DNA of 5,602 bases from positions 1 through 5,602 of the forward strand of contig JAEZEY010000141.1 in the NCBI GenBank assembly GCA_023432845.1, read 5' to 3'. The translations under genes were made by a program, and so were the position numbers. A model generated the notes under the pieces. That model saw nothing but the letters and a program-made list of their open reading frames with translations. It was not told the DNA's origin and made no database searches. The stretch is from Pseudomonadota bacterium (lineage in GTDB: Bacteria > Pseudomonadota > Alphaproteobacteria > Rhizobiales > Xanthobacteraceae). Positions within the stretch are counted from its first letter, which is position 1, and each line of letters starts with the position of its first letter. Below are positions 1-4,461 of the stretch, one piece after another.

Positions 1-510
1 GCCGTACATCGTGTGCAGCATGGCGTGGCCGGTGCGGTCGGCGGCGGCGCAGGTGCGCTGCGCGGTGCCCTTGCCGTAATGCGTGGTCATGCCGCCGAAC
101 GGACGCTGGTAGATCTTGCCGTCTTCCTCGCGGCGCGAGAACGGCAGACCCCAGTGCTCGAGCTCGTAAACCGCCGCCGGCGCGTTCTTGCACATGTATT
201 CGATCGAGTCCTGGTCGCCGAGCCAGTCCGAACCCTTGACGGTGTCGTACATATGCCAGCGCCAGTCATCCTCGCTCATGTTGCCGAGCGCGGCGGCGAT
301 GCCGCCCTGCGCCGCCACGGTGTGCGAGCGCGTCGGAAACACCTTGGAGATGCAAGCGGTGCGCAGACCGGCTTCCGAGCAGCCGACCACGGCGCGCAGG
401 CCGGCGCCGCCGGCACCGACAACAACAACATCGTATTTGTGATCCTCGATCGGATAGGCGCGGCCGTTGATGGCGGGACCGCCGTTCATCTTGCCGTTGC
501 TGTCAGCCAT
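1..510 (-). CDS. sdhA: Succinate dehydrogenase flavoprotein subunit, N-terminal part (runs off the window)
   Basis: SdhA is the catalytic FAD subunit of complex II; it oxidises succinate to fumarate on the cytoplasmic face of the inner membrane and passes electrons to SdhB. Only the first 170 residues are present, of about 600 usual for the family; the rest lies beyond position 1. The visible part has the dinucleotide-binding motif GAGGAG (residues 32-37) after a beta strand (YDVVVV) and the flavinylation motif RSHTVAAQGG, in which His63 should carry the covalent FAD. The conserved GDQDSIEYMC (98-107) and RPFGGMTTHYGKGTAQRTCAAADRT region (136-160) follow. The ATG at 510 has GGAG at 518-521 with a 7-base spacer, inside the end of sdhD, and only 2 bases separate it from the sdhD stop, so translational coupling is likely. 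sdhB probably follows off-window, which is inferred. Identity is essentially certain. Confidence 0.97.
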   Translation of the reverse strand, partial: MADSNGKMNGGPAINGRAYPIEDHKYDVVVVGAGGAGLRAVVGCSEAGLRTACISKVFPTRSHTVAAQGGIAAALGNMSEDDWRWHMYDTVKGSDWLGDQDSIEYMCKNAPAAVYELEHWGLPFSRREEDGKIYQRPFGGMTTHYGKGTAQRTCAAADRTGHAMLHTMYG

Positions 511-512
511 CG

Positions 513-905
513 TCAGACTCCGAAGGACATTTTGAGGATGGCGAATGCCGAGGCGAGGCCGATGGCCACGCAGAAGAAGGTATTCAGCATCAGGCTCAGG
601 AATTTATATTTATCGTCGTGGACGTAATCGAGGATGATCTCCTGCATGCCGATCCACATGTGGTAGACGCTGGTCAGTATGAACAGCAGCATTACGATGG
701 CGACCAGCGGCGAGCCGAGAATCTGCACCGCGGCGGCGTGACTGCGGCCGAGCAGCGAGATCAGGATGACGATCAGCGCGATCGTCAGGACTGTGCCGGC
801 GACGCCAGTCAGGCGCAGATGCCAGAAATCGCTGGTGCCGGAGCGCGCGGGGCCGAGCCCGCGAACGCGGCGGGCCGGGGTGCGCATGTCGTGCTGCGGG
901 TTCAT
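513..905 (-). CDS. sdhD: Succinate dehydrogenase membrane anchor subunit D
   Basis: This is the small membrane anchor of complex II; with SdhC it holds heme b and forms the ubiquinone site. The protein is 130 aa, normal for the family. A basic N-terminus (about residues 1-22) is followed by the DFWHLRLTGVA entry motif (26-36) and three hydrophobic segments near 33-53, 62-83 and 105-125. His82 in the YHMWIGMQEI stretch matches the heme-ligand histidine of E. coli SdhD, and Asp93-Tyr94 (LDYVH) matches the quinone-site Asp-Tyr pair; these assignments are by family analogy. The ATG at 905 overlaps the sdhC stop by 4 bases (ATGA) and has a strong GGAGG at 912-916 with a 6-base spacer. A longer open frame extends upstream to 1172, but it has no membrane character and lies inside sdhC, so the start at 905 is preferred. 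Confidence 0.95.
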   Translation of the reverse strand: MNPQHDMRTPARRVRGLGPARSGTSDFWHLRLTGVAGTVLTIALIVILISLLGRSHAAAVQILGSPLVAIVMLLFILTSVYHMWIGMQEIILDYVHDDKYKFLSLMLNTFFCVAIGLASAFAILKMSFGV

Positions 906-1330
906 CGCGGACCTCCGACGGCGAGATAGCCGATGACCCAGACCACAATCGTCAGGACGATCGAGCCGACCAGGGTGGCGAGCGTGAGCCATTCGCGCTC
1001 GGCCGGCTGGAAGCCGTGCAGCGTGTCCCAGATCAGGTGGCGGATGCCGCCGAGCATGTGGTGCAGCAGCGCCCAAGTGTAGCCGAACAGAATGACGCGG
1101 CCGATGAAGGAGCCGATGAAGGCTTCGAAGGTCGCGTAGGCGTTCGGGCCGGAGGCGGCGGAAATCACCCACCAGGCCAGCAGCAGCATGCCGAAATACA
1201 GCGCAGCGCCGGTGATGCGATGGGCGATGGACATCGTCATCGTCAGCGTCGGACGGTAAATCTGCAGGTGGGGGGAAAGCGGTCGGGAACGTCGCGACGC
1301 CGTGCCGGCGCCAGCCTTGAGCTCGGCCAT
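902..1330 (-). CDS. sdhC: Succinate dehydrogenase cytochrome b556 subunit C
   Basis: SdhC is the larger heme/quinone membrane subunit of complex II and the first gene of the sdhCDA(B) operon. The 142-aa product has the family signature RPLSPHLQIYRP (residues 17-27), then MSIAHRITG, in which Ser34 and Arg38 correspond to the quinone-site Ser27/Arg31 of E. coli SdhC. Three hydrophobic segments lie near 40-60, 74-93 and 117-137. His91 in HHMLGGIRH aligns with the axial heme ligand His84 of E. coli SdhC. The start is the ATG at 1330, because AGGAG at 1339-1343 is 8 bases upstream; an in-frame GTG at 1348 would add six residues but would place that ribosome-binding site inside the coding region. 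The stop overlaps the sdhD start. Transcription should begin in the AT-richer region up to about 1500. Confidence 0.95.
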   Translation of the reverse strand: MAELKAGAGTASRRSRPLSPHLQIYRPTLTMTMSIAHRITGAALYFGMLLLAWWVISAASGPNAYATFEAFIGSFIGRVILFGYTWALLHHMLGGIRHLIWDTLHGFQPAEREWLTLATLVGSIVLTIVVWVIGYLAVGGPR

Positions 1331-1338
1331 GTCTATGT

Positions 1339-1343
1339 CTCCT
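1339..1343 (-). promoter_or_regulatory. Ribosome binding site of sdhC
   Basis: On the minus strand this reads AGGAG, 8 bases before the ATG at 1330. It decides between that ATG and the in-frame upstream GTG at 1348, in favour of the ATG. Confidence 0.8.
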
Positions 1344-1387
1344 CGCACCGCCGTAGCCCTGTCGGCGGTCGCGGACGGTTGGTTATC

Positions 1388-1402
1388 TAAACTGCAGATT
1401 TA
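1388..1402. promoter_or_regulatory. Candidate LysR-type operator TAAA-N7-TTTA
   Basis: A 15-base dyad with 4-base arms (TAAA and TTTA) and a 7-base centre, the same 4-7-4 geometry as classical LysR-type boxes such as ATAC-N7-GTAT. It does not carry the strict T-N11-A signature. It overlaps the AT-rich stretch that may hold the sdhC -10 region, 58-72 bases upstream of the sdhC ATG. Binding by the adjacent LysR protein is only inferred. Confidence 0.25.
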
Positions 1403-1490
1403 CCGCAACGCACGAGATGCGCCCGGTTCCGCCTGTTTGGAGCTGGACCAAGTTAAACTTCTTCAACCGCGAAACTAAACCGGCTAAATT

Positions 1491-1504
1491 ATATCGATCA
1501 ATAT
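1491..1504. promoter_or_regulatory. Imperfect palindrome upstream of the LysR-family gene
   Basis: ATATCGATCAATAT is a 14-base inverted repeat centred on GATC in which only one pair (positions 5 and 10 of the motif) fails to match. It lies immediately downstream of the weak promoter-like pair for the regulator gene and 55-68 bases before its ATG, a typical place for an autoregulatory site. Its AT-rich sequence could also be chance in a promoter region. Confidence 0.25.
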
Positions 1505-1558
1505 GTGTTTCGCGTAGAGAGCCTTCGCGAAAAAAGAAGGCAGAGCTGGAAAAGTTCC

Positions 1559-2458
1559 ATGCGCTACGACTTTACCGACCTGAGCCTGTTTCGGCACATC
1601 GTCGAGGCGGGCAGCATCACCCACGGTGCCGAGCGCATGAATCTGGCGCTGGCGGCGGCCTCGACGCGCATTCGGAAACTCGAAGAGGCCTTCGGCGCCG
1701 AACTGCTGACGCGCGGCCGGCAGGGGGTGGCGCCAACGCAGGCCGGGCGAACCCTGCTGCAGCACGCCCGCACCATTCTCGAGCAATCCGAGCGCCTCCA
1801 GGAGGATCTCGGCGTCTATGCCGGGGGCCATGCCGGCCAGGTACGGGTGCTGTCGAACACCAATTCGCTGACCGAGTTCCTCCCCGAGGCGCTCGGCAGT
1901 TTCCTCGCCGCGCATCCCAACATCAGCGTCGATATCGAGGAGCGGCTGTCGGACGAGATCGTCGGACTGATCGCCGAAGGCGTCGGCGACATCGGCATCG
2001 TTGCCGGCACGGTGGATGCCGGCTCGCTGACGACCTATCCGTTCCGCAGCGATCGTTTCGTGCTGGTGGTGGCGCGCGGCCATGAACTCGCCAGGCGCAG
2101 CAGGATCAGCTTTGCCGAAACGCTCGACTACAATTTCGTCGGCATCGATCGCGCCAGCGCCATCCAGCGCTTCATCGCCAACAAGGCGAGCGCCGCGGGC
2201 CGTACCTTGCGGCTGCGCGTGCAATTGCGCTCGTTCGATGCGGTGTGCCGCATGGTAGAGAATCATGTCGGCGTCGGCGTGGTGCCGCTGACCACCGCGC
2301 GCTGGGCGGCCAAGACGATGGCAATCCAGGTGGTCGAACTCACCGACGCCTGGGCGCTGCGCAATCTGTCGATCTGCCTGCGCGACTACAAGGCGCTGCC
2401 GCCTTATGCGCGGCAACTCGTCGATCATTTGCGTGAAGCAAGACGCGAGAGCACATGA
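1559..2458 (+). CDS. LysR-family transcriptional regulator
   Basis: A DNA-binding transcription factor of the LysR type, 299 aa, the usual length. The winged helix-turn-helix occupies about residues 5-65: LSLFRHIVEAGSITHGAERM leads into the recognition helix (about 32-42, AAASTRIRKLEE), then the wing (LLTRGRQGVAPTQAG). A linker helix (about 63-88) connects to the effector-binding domain (about 93-296), with FLPEALGSFLAAHPNISVDIEE and the hinge-type VGVGVVPLTTARW (236-249). The ATG at 1559 puts the helix-turn-helix at its normal distance from the N-terminus; an in-frame GTG at 1505 would add 18 basic, non-conserved residues. The ribosome-binding site is weak (GGAAAA at 1548-1553). It is divergent from sdhCDA and converges on the hydratase gene with a 10-base gap. 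LysR proteins often control the divergent neighbour, so sdh is a possible target and the hydratase gene another. The effector cannot be read from the sequence. Confidence 0.92.
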   Translation: MRYDFTDLSLFRHIVEAGSITHGAERMNLALAAASTRIRKLEEAFGAELLTRGRQGVAPTQAGRTLLQHARTILEQSERLQEDLGVYAGGHAGQVRVLSNTNSLTEFLPEALGSFLAAHPNISVDIEERLSDEIVGLIAEGVGDIGIVAGTVDAGSLTTYPFRSDRFVLVVARGHELARRSRISFAETLDYNFVGIDRASAIQRFIANKASAAGRTLRLRVQLRSFDAVCRMVENHVGVGVVPLTTARWAAKTMAIQVVELTDAWALRNLSICLRDYKALPPYARQLVDHLREARREST

Positions 2459-2468
2459 TCCTTCCGGC

Positions 2469-3521
2469 TTACCGCGGCATCAACACCCAATAATCCAGAT
2501 CGAGAATGACCGCCGGGTCGTACTCTTTGCCGATCTTGTACGGGAAGTCGTCGCACGGCTTGTCCTTGGTGGCGACGGTGCGCAAGCGCAGCGCGCCGAC
2601 ATCGTCGCGGCCGTGCAGTTCGGCCGTGTCGAGCACCTCGCTCCACGCGAACACCGTCAGTCCGGCCGTCAGCGGCGCGACATGGCGCCCGCCATTGATC
2701 GCGGCGACGTGGAAGGCGTTGCCTAGGCCGTTGAACGACAGCGCCCGCGCCAGCGAAATGGCGTGGCCGCCATAGATGAGCCGGCCGCCGAAGCGGCCCT
2801 TGCTCTCGGTGAAATGATCGAAGTGAACGCGCGCGGTGTTCTGATAGAGCCGCGTCGCGATCATGTGCTCGGCGTCTTCGACGGTGATACCGACGACATG
2901 ATCGATCCTGTCGCCCCTGGCGTAATCACCGAAGCGGTGCGGACTGCCGGCGAGTTCGGTGTCATATTGATCTTTCTGGACGATCGGACAGCCATTGCCG
3001 AGCGCGCCGACGTCGACGCAACCCGGCAGTTCGGGCACGACCTCGTTCGGTGCCGGCGCCTTTTCGTCGCGCTTGCGCACCATGACCCAGCGCACATATT
3101 CGAGCACGGTGGCGCCGTCCTGGTCGAGGCCGCGCGAGCGCACATAGACAATGCCGGTCTTGCGGTTGGAGTTTTCCTTGAGACCGATCACTTCGGACGT
3201 CGCGCTCAAGGTCGCGCCGGGATAGACCGGCTTTAGAAAACGGCAATCGGCATAACCGAGATTGGCCACGGCATTGAGCGAGATGTCGGGCACCGTCTTG
3301 CCGAACACCATATGGAAAACGAGGAAGTCGTCGATCGGCGCGCGCGGATAGCCGATCCGCGCGGCGAAGGTGTCGGCCGACTGCACGGCAAAGCGCGAAC
3401 CGAACAGGCCGTTGTATAGCGCGACGTCGCCGAGAGTGACCGTGCGCGGCGTGGCGTGGCGGATCTGCTGGCCGAGCTTGAAATCCTCGAAGAAATTGCC
3501 GGAATTGGTTTTGCCGCTCAC
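2469..3521 (-). CDS. mch: Mesaconyl-CoA hydratase (beta-methylmalyl-CoA dehydratase), MaoC-like double hot-dog
   Basis: The enzyme interconverts (2R,3S)-beta-methylmalyl-CoA and mesaconyl-CoA plus water in the ethylmalonyl-CoA pathway of acetyl-CoA assimilation, in the cytoplasm. The 350-aa protein closely matches my memory of the Rhodobacter sphaeroides enzyme: N-terminal MSGKTNSGNFFEDF, then GKTVPDISLNAVANLGYA (74-91), FLKPVYPG and SEVIGLKENSNRKTG. It has two hot-dog halves, about 10-160 and 185-345. In the second half, LYQNTARVH places Asn228 five residues before His233, the spacing of the Asp-His dyad of (R)-hydratases; the equivalent part of the first half (GSRFAVQSAD) lacks the dyad. 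The start is GTG at 3521, supported by AGAGGAG at 3529-3535 with a 7-base spacer. No lyase partner gene adjoins it here. The family is certain; the exact substrate is inferred from resemblance. Confidence 0.85.
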   Translation of the reverse strand: MSGKTNSGNFFEDFKLGQQIRHATPRTVTLGDVALYNGLFGSRFAVQSADTFAARIGYPRAPIDDFLVFHMVFGKTVPDISLNAVANLGYADCRFLKPVYPGATLSATSEVIGLKENSNRKTGIVYVRSRGLDQDGATVLEYVRWVMVRKRDEKAPAPNEVVPELPGCVDVGALGNGCPIVQKDQYDTELAGSPHRFGDYARGDRIDHVVGITVEDAEHMIATRLYQNTARVHFDHFTESKGRFGGRLIYGGHAISLARALSFNGLGNAFHVAAINGGRHVAPLTAGLTVFAWSEVLDTAELHGRDDVGALRLRTVATKDKPCDDFPYKIGKEYDPAVILDLDYWVLMPR

Positions 3522-3528
3522 GAAATAA

Positions 3529-3535
3529 CTCCTCT
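3529..3535 (-). promoter_or_regulatory. Ribosome binding site deciding the GTG start of the hydratase gene
   Basis: Minus-strand AGAGGAG lies 7 bases upstream of the GTG at 3521. There is no ATG at this point, and the family N-terminus MSGKT begins exactly at this GTG, so the site fixes the unusual start codon. Confidence 0.8.
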
Positions 3536-3552
3536 GGTCACGCTACGGCGCG

Positions 3553-3580
3553 ACAATAGCAACATTCTTTCAGGACGCCA
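3553..3580 (-). promoter_or_regulatory. Candidate promoter of the hydratase gene
   Basis: On the minus strand, TATTGT (3553-3558, preceded by GC) resembles a -10 box at 4 of 6 bases. Sixteen bases further upstream, TGGCGT (3575-3580) is a poor -35 box. The resulting RNA would have a leader of about 25 bases that includes the strong ribosome-binding site. This is the most AT-rich stretch in the spacer, which supports it, but the assignment is weak. Confidence 0.3.
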
Positions 3581-3629
3581 TGGTCGCAAAGGCGAATGGC
3601 GACGTCGTCGGCGGGGTCAGGCGTCGTCG

Positions 3630-3833
3630 TCATGCGCGCGCGTGATCAGCCGCGCGCCGCTGAAACGTCAGACAGTCCCACAGCCAGTTGAAGGCGGCGC
3701 CAAATCTCGGCCTCTCTTCACGGTCGATCGTGAAGGGGCTCGCCTCATCAATTCGCCGGCCGCCGCCGGTTCCGTCCGACGCACTTGGGCCCTGCCGGCC
3801 TTGCTCGCGCGCGGGAACCGAACTCGCGCCCAT
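3630..3833 (-). CDS. Possible small hypothetical protein (67 aa)
   Basis: I do not recognise this protein. The frame opens with ATG at 3833, preceded by GAGG at 3840-3843 with a 6-base spacer, a good ribosome-binding site. It ends 108 bases before the hydratase start, on the same strand. The N-terminal half is low-complexity, rich in Gly, Ser, Pro and Arg. The C-terminal third (about 38-58) contains EERPRFGAAFNWLWDC followed by a basic FQRRA, which looks more like real protein, with a Trp-Leu-Trp amphipathic segment. By my count about 73 percent of codons end in G or C, probably lower than in the neighbouring genes, which weakens the case. It could be a real short gene, a remnant, or a chance frame in GC-rich DNA. 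It has no predicted signal peptide or clear membrane segment. Confidence 0.3.
   Translation of the reverse strand: MGASSVPAREQGRQGPSASDGTGGGRRIDEASPFTIDREERPRFGAAFNWLWDCLTFQRRAADHARA
3713..3738. repeat. Inverted repeat able to form a 10-bp stem with 6-base loop
   Basis: The core is CTTCACG (3716-3722) and its exact complement CGTGAAG (3729-3735), around the 6-base centre GTCGAT. In a plus-strand RNA the stem could extend to 10 pairs (3713-3722 with 3729-3738) using one more C-G and two G-U pairs. No T-run follows on either strand, so it is not a standard intrinsic terminator. It lies about 130 bases before the YetF-like ATG and about 190 bases before the hydratase start, and overlaps the possible small ORF. 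It could be an operator; that is inference. Confidence 0.4.
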
Positions 3834-3864
3834 GGCTTGCCTCAAGTGAGTTAGAGAACGACCT

Positions 3865-4380
3865 ATGTTTTTCGACAACTGGTTCAGCTTGCTTCGCATC
3901 CTGGTTCTGGGCACGGCAACCTACGGGCTGCTGGTGCTTTACGTCCGCTTGTTCGGCAAGCGCACGCTGTCGAAACTCAGCGCGTTCGATCTCGTGGTGA
4001 CGGTCGCGCTCGGATCGACGCTGTCCAGCGTCATCATCAGCAAGGAGGTGAAGCTCGCGGATGGCGCGCTGGCTCTGCTGCTGTTGTGTACTCTGCAGTT
4101 CGCCGTCGCCTATCTTCTCGTGCGTTCGCCGCGCGCGGAGCGGCTGGCCAAGTCCGAGCCCAGGCTTTTGTACTTTCAGGGCCGCTTCATCGACGAAGCC
4201 ATGGCCGCCGAGATGATTACGACGGACGACATCAGCGCCGCGGTCCGGTCGGAGGGCATCGCCGATTTTGCGGCGGTCACCGCCGTCGTCCTCGAGGCGG
4301 ACGGCTCGCTCAGCGTTATCAGCGGCCCGGTGGGGGAAAGATCGACCTTGCCGAGGGCCGCAGCCTCACAATCCGGGTAG
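3865..4380 (+). CDS. DUF421/YetF-type small inner-membrane protein
   Basis: A member of the YetF/YcaP (DUF421) family, whose molecular function is largely unknown. The 171-aa protein has three hydrophobic segments near residues 8-29, 41-58 and 67-86, then a cytoplasmic C-terminal domain (about 98-155). Family hallmarks are RLFGKRTLSKLSAFDLVVTVALGS in the membrane part (28-51) and LLYFQGRFIDEAM, then DDISAAVRSEGI and VLEADGSLSVI in the C-terminal domain. The length is within the family range, so it appears intact. The ATG at 3865 is chosen because the first membrane helix follows directly; its ribosome-binding site is poor (GAGA about 3854-3857). It is divergent from the hydratase gene and 81 bases upstream of leuB on the same strand, so it may be co-transcribed with leuB, although no functional link is evident. 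Confidence 0.88.
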   Translation: MFFDNWFSLLRILVLGTATYGLLVLYVRLFGKRTLSKLSAFDLVVTVALGSTLSSVIISKEVKLADGALALLLLCTLQFAVAYLLVRSPRAERLAKSEPRLLYFQGRFIDEAMAAEMITTDDISAAVRSEGIADFAAVTAVVLEADGSLSVISGPVGERSTLPRAAASQSG

Positions 4381-4461
4381 CAGCCCGCCTGCCGCCGTAT
4401 CTTGCCAAGGCCGCCGCCGCCGTCTAGCAAATCCGCGCATTCCTGAAACGGCGAGGCGTTC

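Larger units (their letters stand above)
1331..1558. promoter_or_regulatory. Divergent control region between sdhC and the LysR-family gene
   Basis: This 228-base spacer separates the divergent sdhC and LysR-family genes and has no convincing gene. The part from about 1380 to 1505 is clearly AT-richer than its surroundings, as expected for promoters. Toward the regulator gene, TTCAAC (1462-1467), a 17-base gap and TAAATT (1485-1490) form a weak sigma70-like pair. Toward sdhC the best AT-rich element is TAGATA (1384-1389, minus strand), without a well-spaced -35 box; TTGCGG at 1403-1408 is only 13 bases from it. A perfect TATAAT on the minus strand (1488-1493) also lacks a -35 partner. Two dyad elements, at 1388-1402 and 1491-1504, are described separately. 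That the region holds promoters for both genes follows from the layout; exact positions are guesses. Confidence 0.6.
3522..3864. other. 343-base divergent spacer between the hydratase gene and the YetF-like gene
   Basis: This stretch has no confidently assigned gene. Next to the hydratase gene it holds that gene's ribosome-binding site and a candidate promoter. Further right there is a GC-alternating stretch around 3634-3657, a hairpin-forming palindrome (3713-3738) and a possible small minus-strand ORF (3630-3833). No sigma70-like pair of any quality was found for the plus-strand YetF-like gene. No tRNA, transposon end or T-tract terminator was seen. Confidence 0.6.

Noticed and set aside
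13..627. A 204-codon plus-strand open frame over sdhA and the end of sdhD
   Set aside because: The minus strand encodes clear SdhA and SdhD with conserved catalytic motifs, and the plus frame shows no family features.
906..1172. N-terminal extension of sdhD inside sdhC
   Set aside because: The extra 89 residues are Arg/His/Pro-rich and overlap sdhC out of frame. The ATG at 905 has a strong GGAGG and begins a normal-length SdhD.
1488..1493. Perfect TATAAT on the minus strand as the sdh -10 box
   Set aside because: At spacings of 16-18 bases the upstream hexamers (ACGCGA, TACGCG, CTACGC) bear no resemblance to a -35 box, and the site would imply a leader of about 150 bases. It is kept only as a mention in the control region.
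1484..2428. A 314-codon open frame antisense to the LysR-family gene
   Set aside because: The plus-strand frame encodes an intact LysR protein. The antisense product is low-complexity His/Arg/Gly-rich and is best explained as a codon-bias shadow.
2459..2468. Bidirectional terminator between the converging regulator and hydratase genes
   Set aside because: Only 10 bases separate the stops, and no GC-rich hairpin with a T-tract was found there or just beyond on either strand.
3456..3854. A 132-codon plus-strand open frame ending 10 bases before the YetF-like gene
   Set aside because: It starts inside the hydratase gene on the opposite strand, has an Arg-rich run, lacks a ribosome-binding site of note, and shows no recognisable domain.
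4086..4427. Frameshift at the end of the YetF-like gene, with a continuing frame to 4427
   Set aside because: The protein already contains the full DUF421 C-terminal domain through VLEADGSLSVI and has a normal family length. The alternative frame is Arg-rich and unlike the family.
4381..4461. Leader peptide or attenuator in front of leuB
   Set aside because: No short ORF with leucine codon runs and no paired hairpins were seen; the stretch has only a GCC-repeat patch around 4410-4424.
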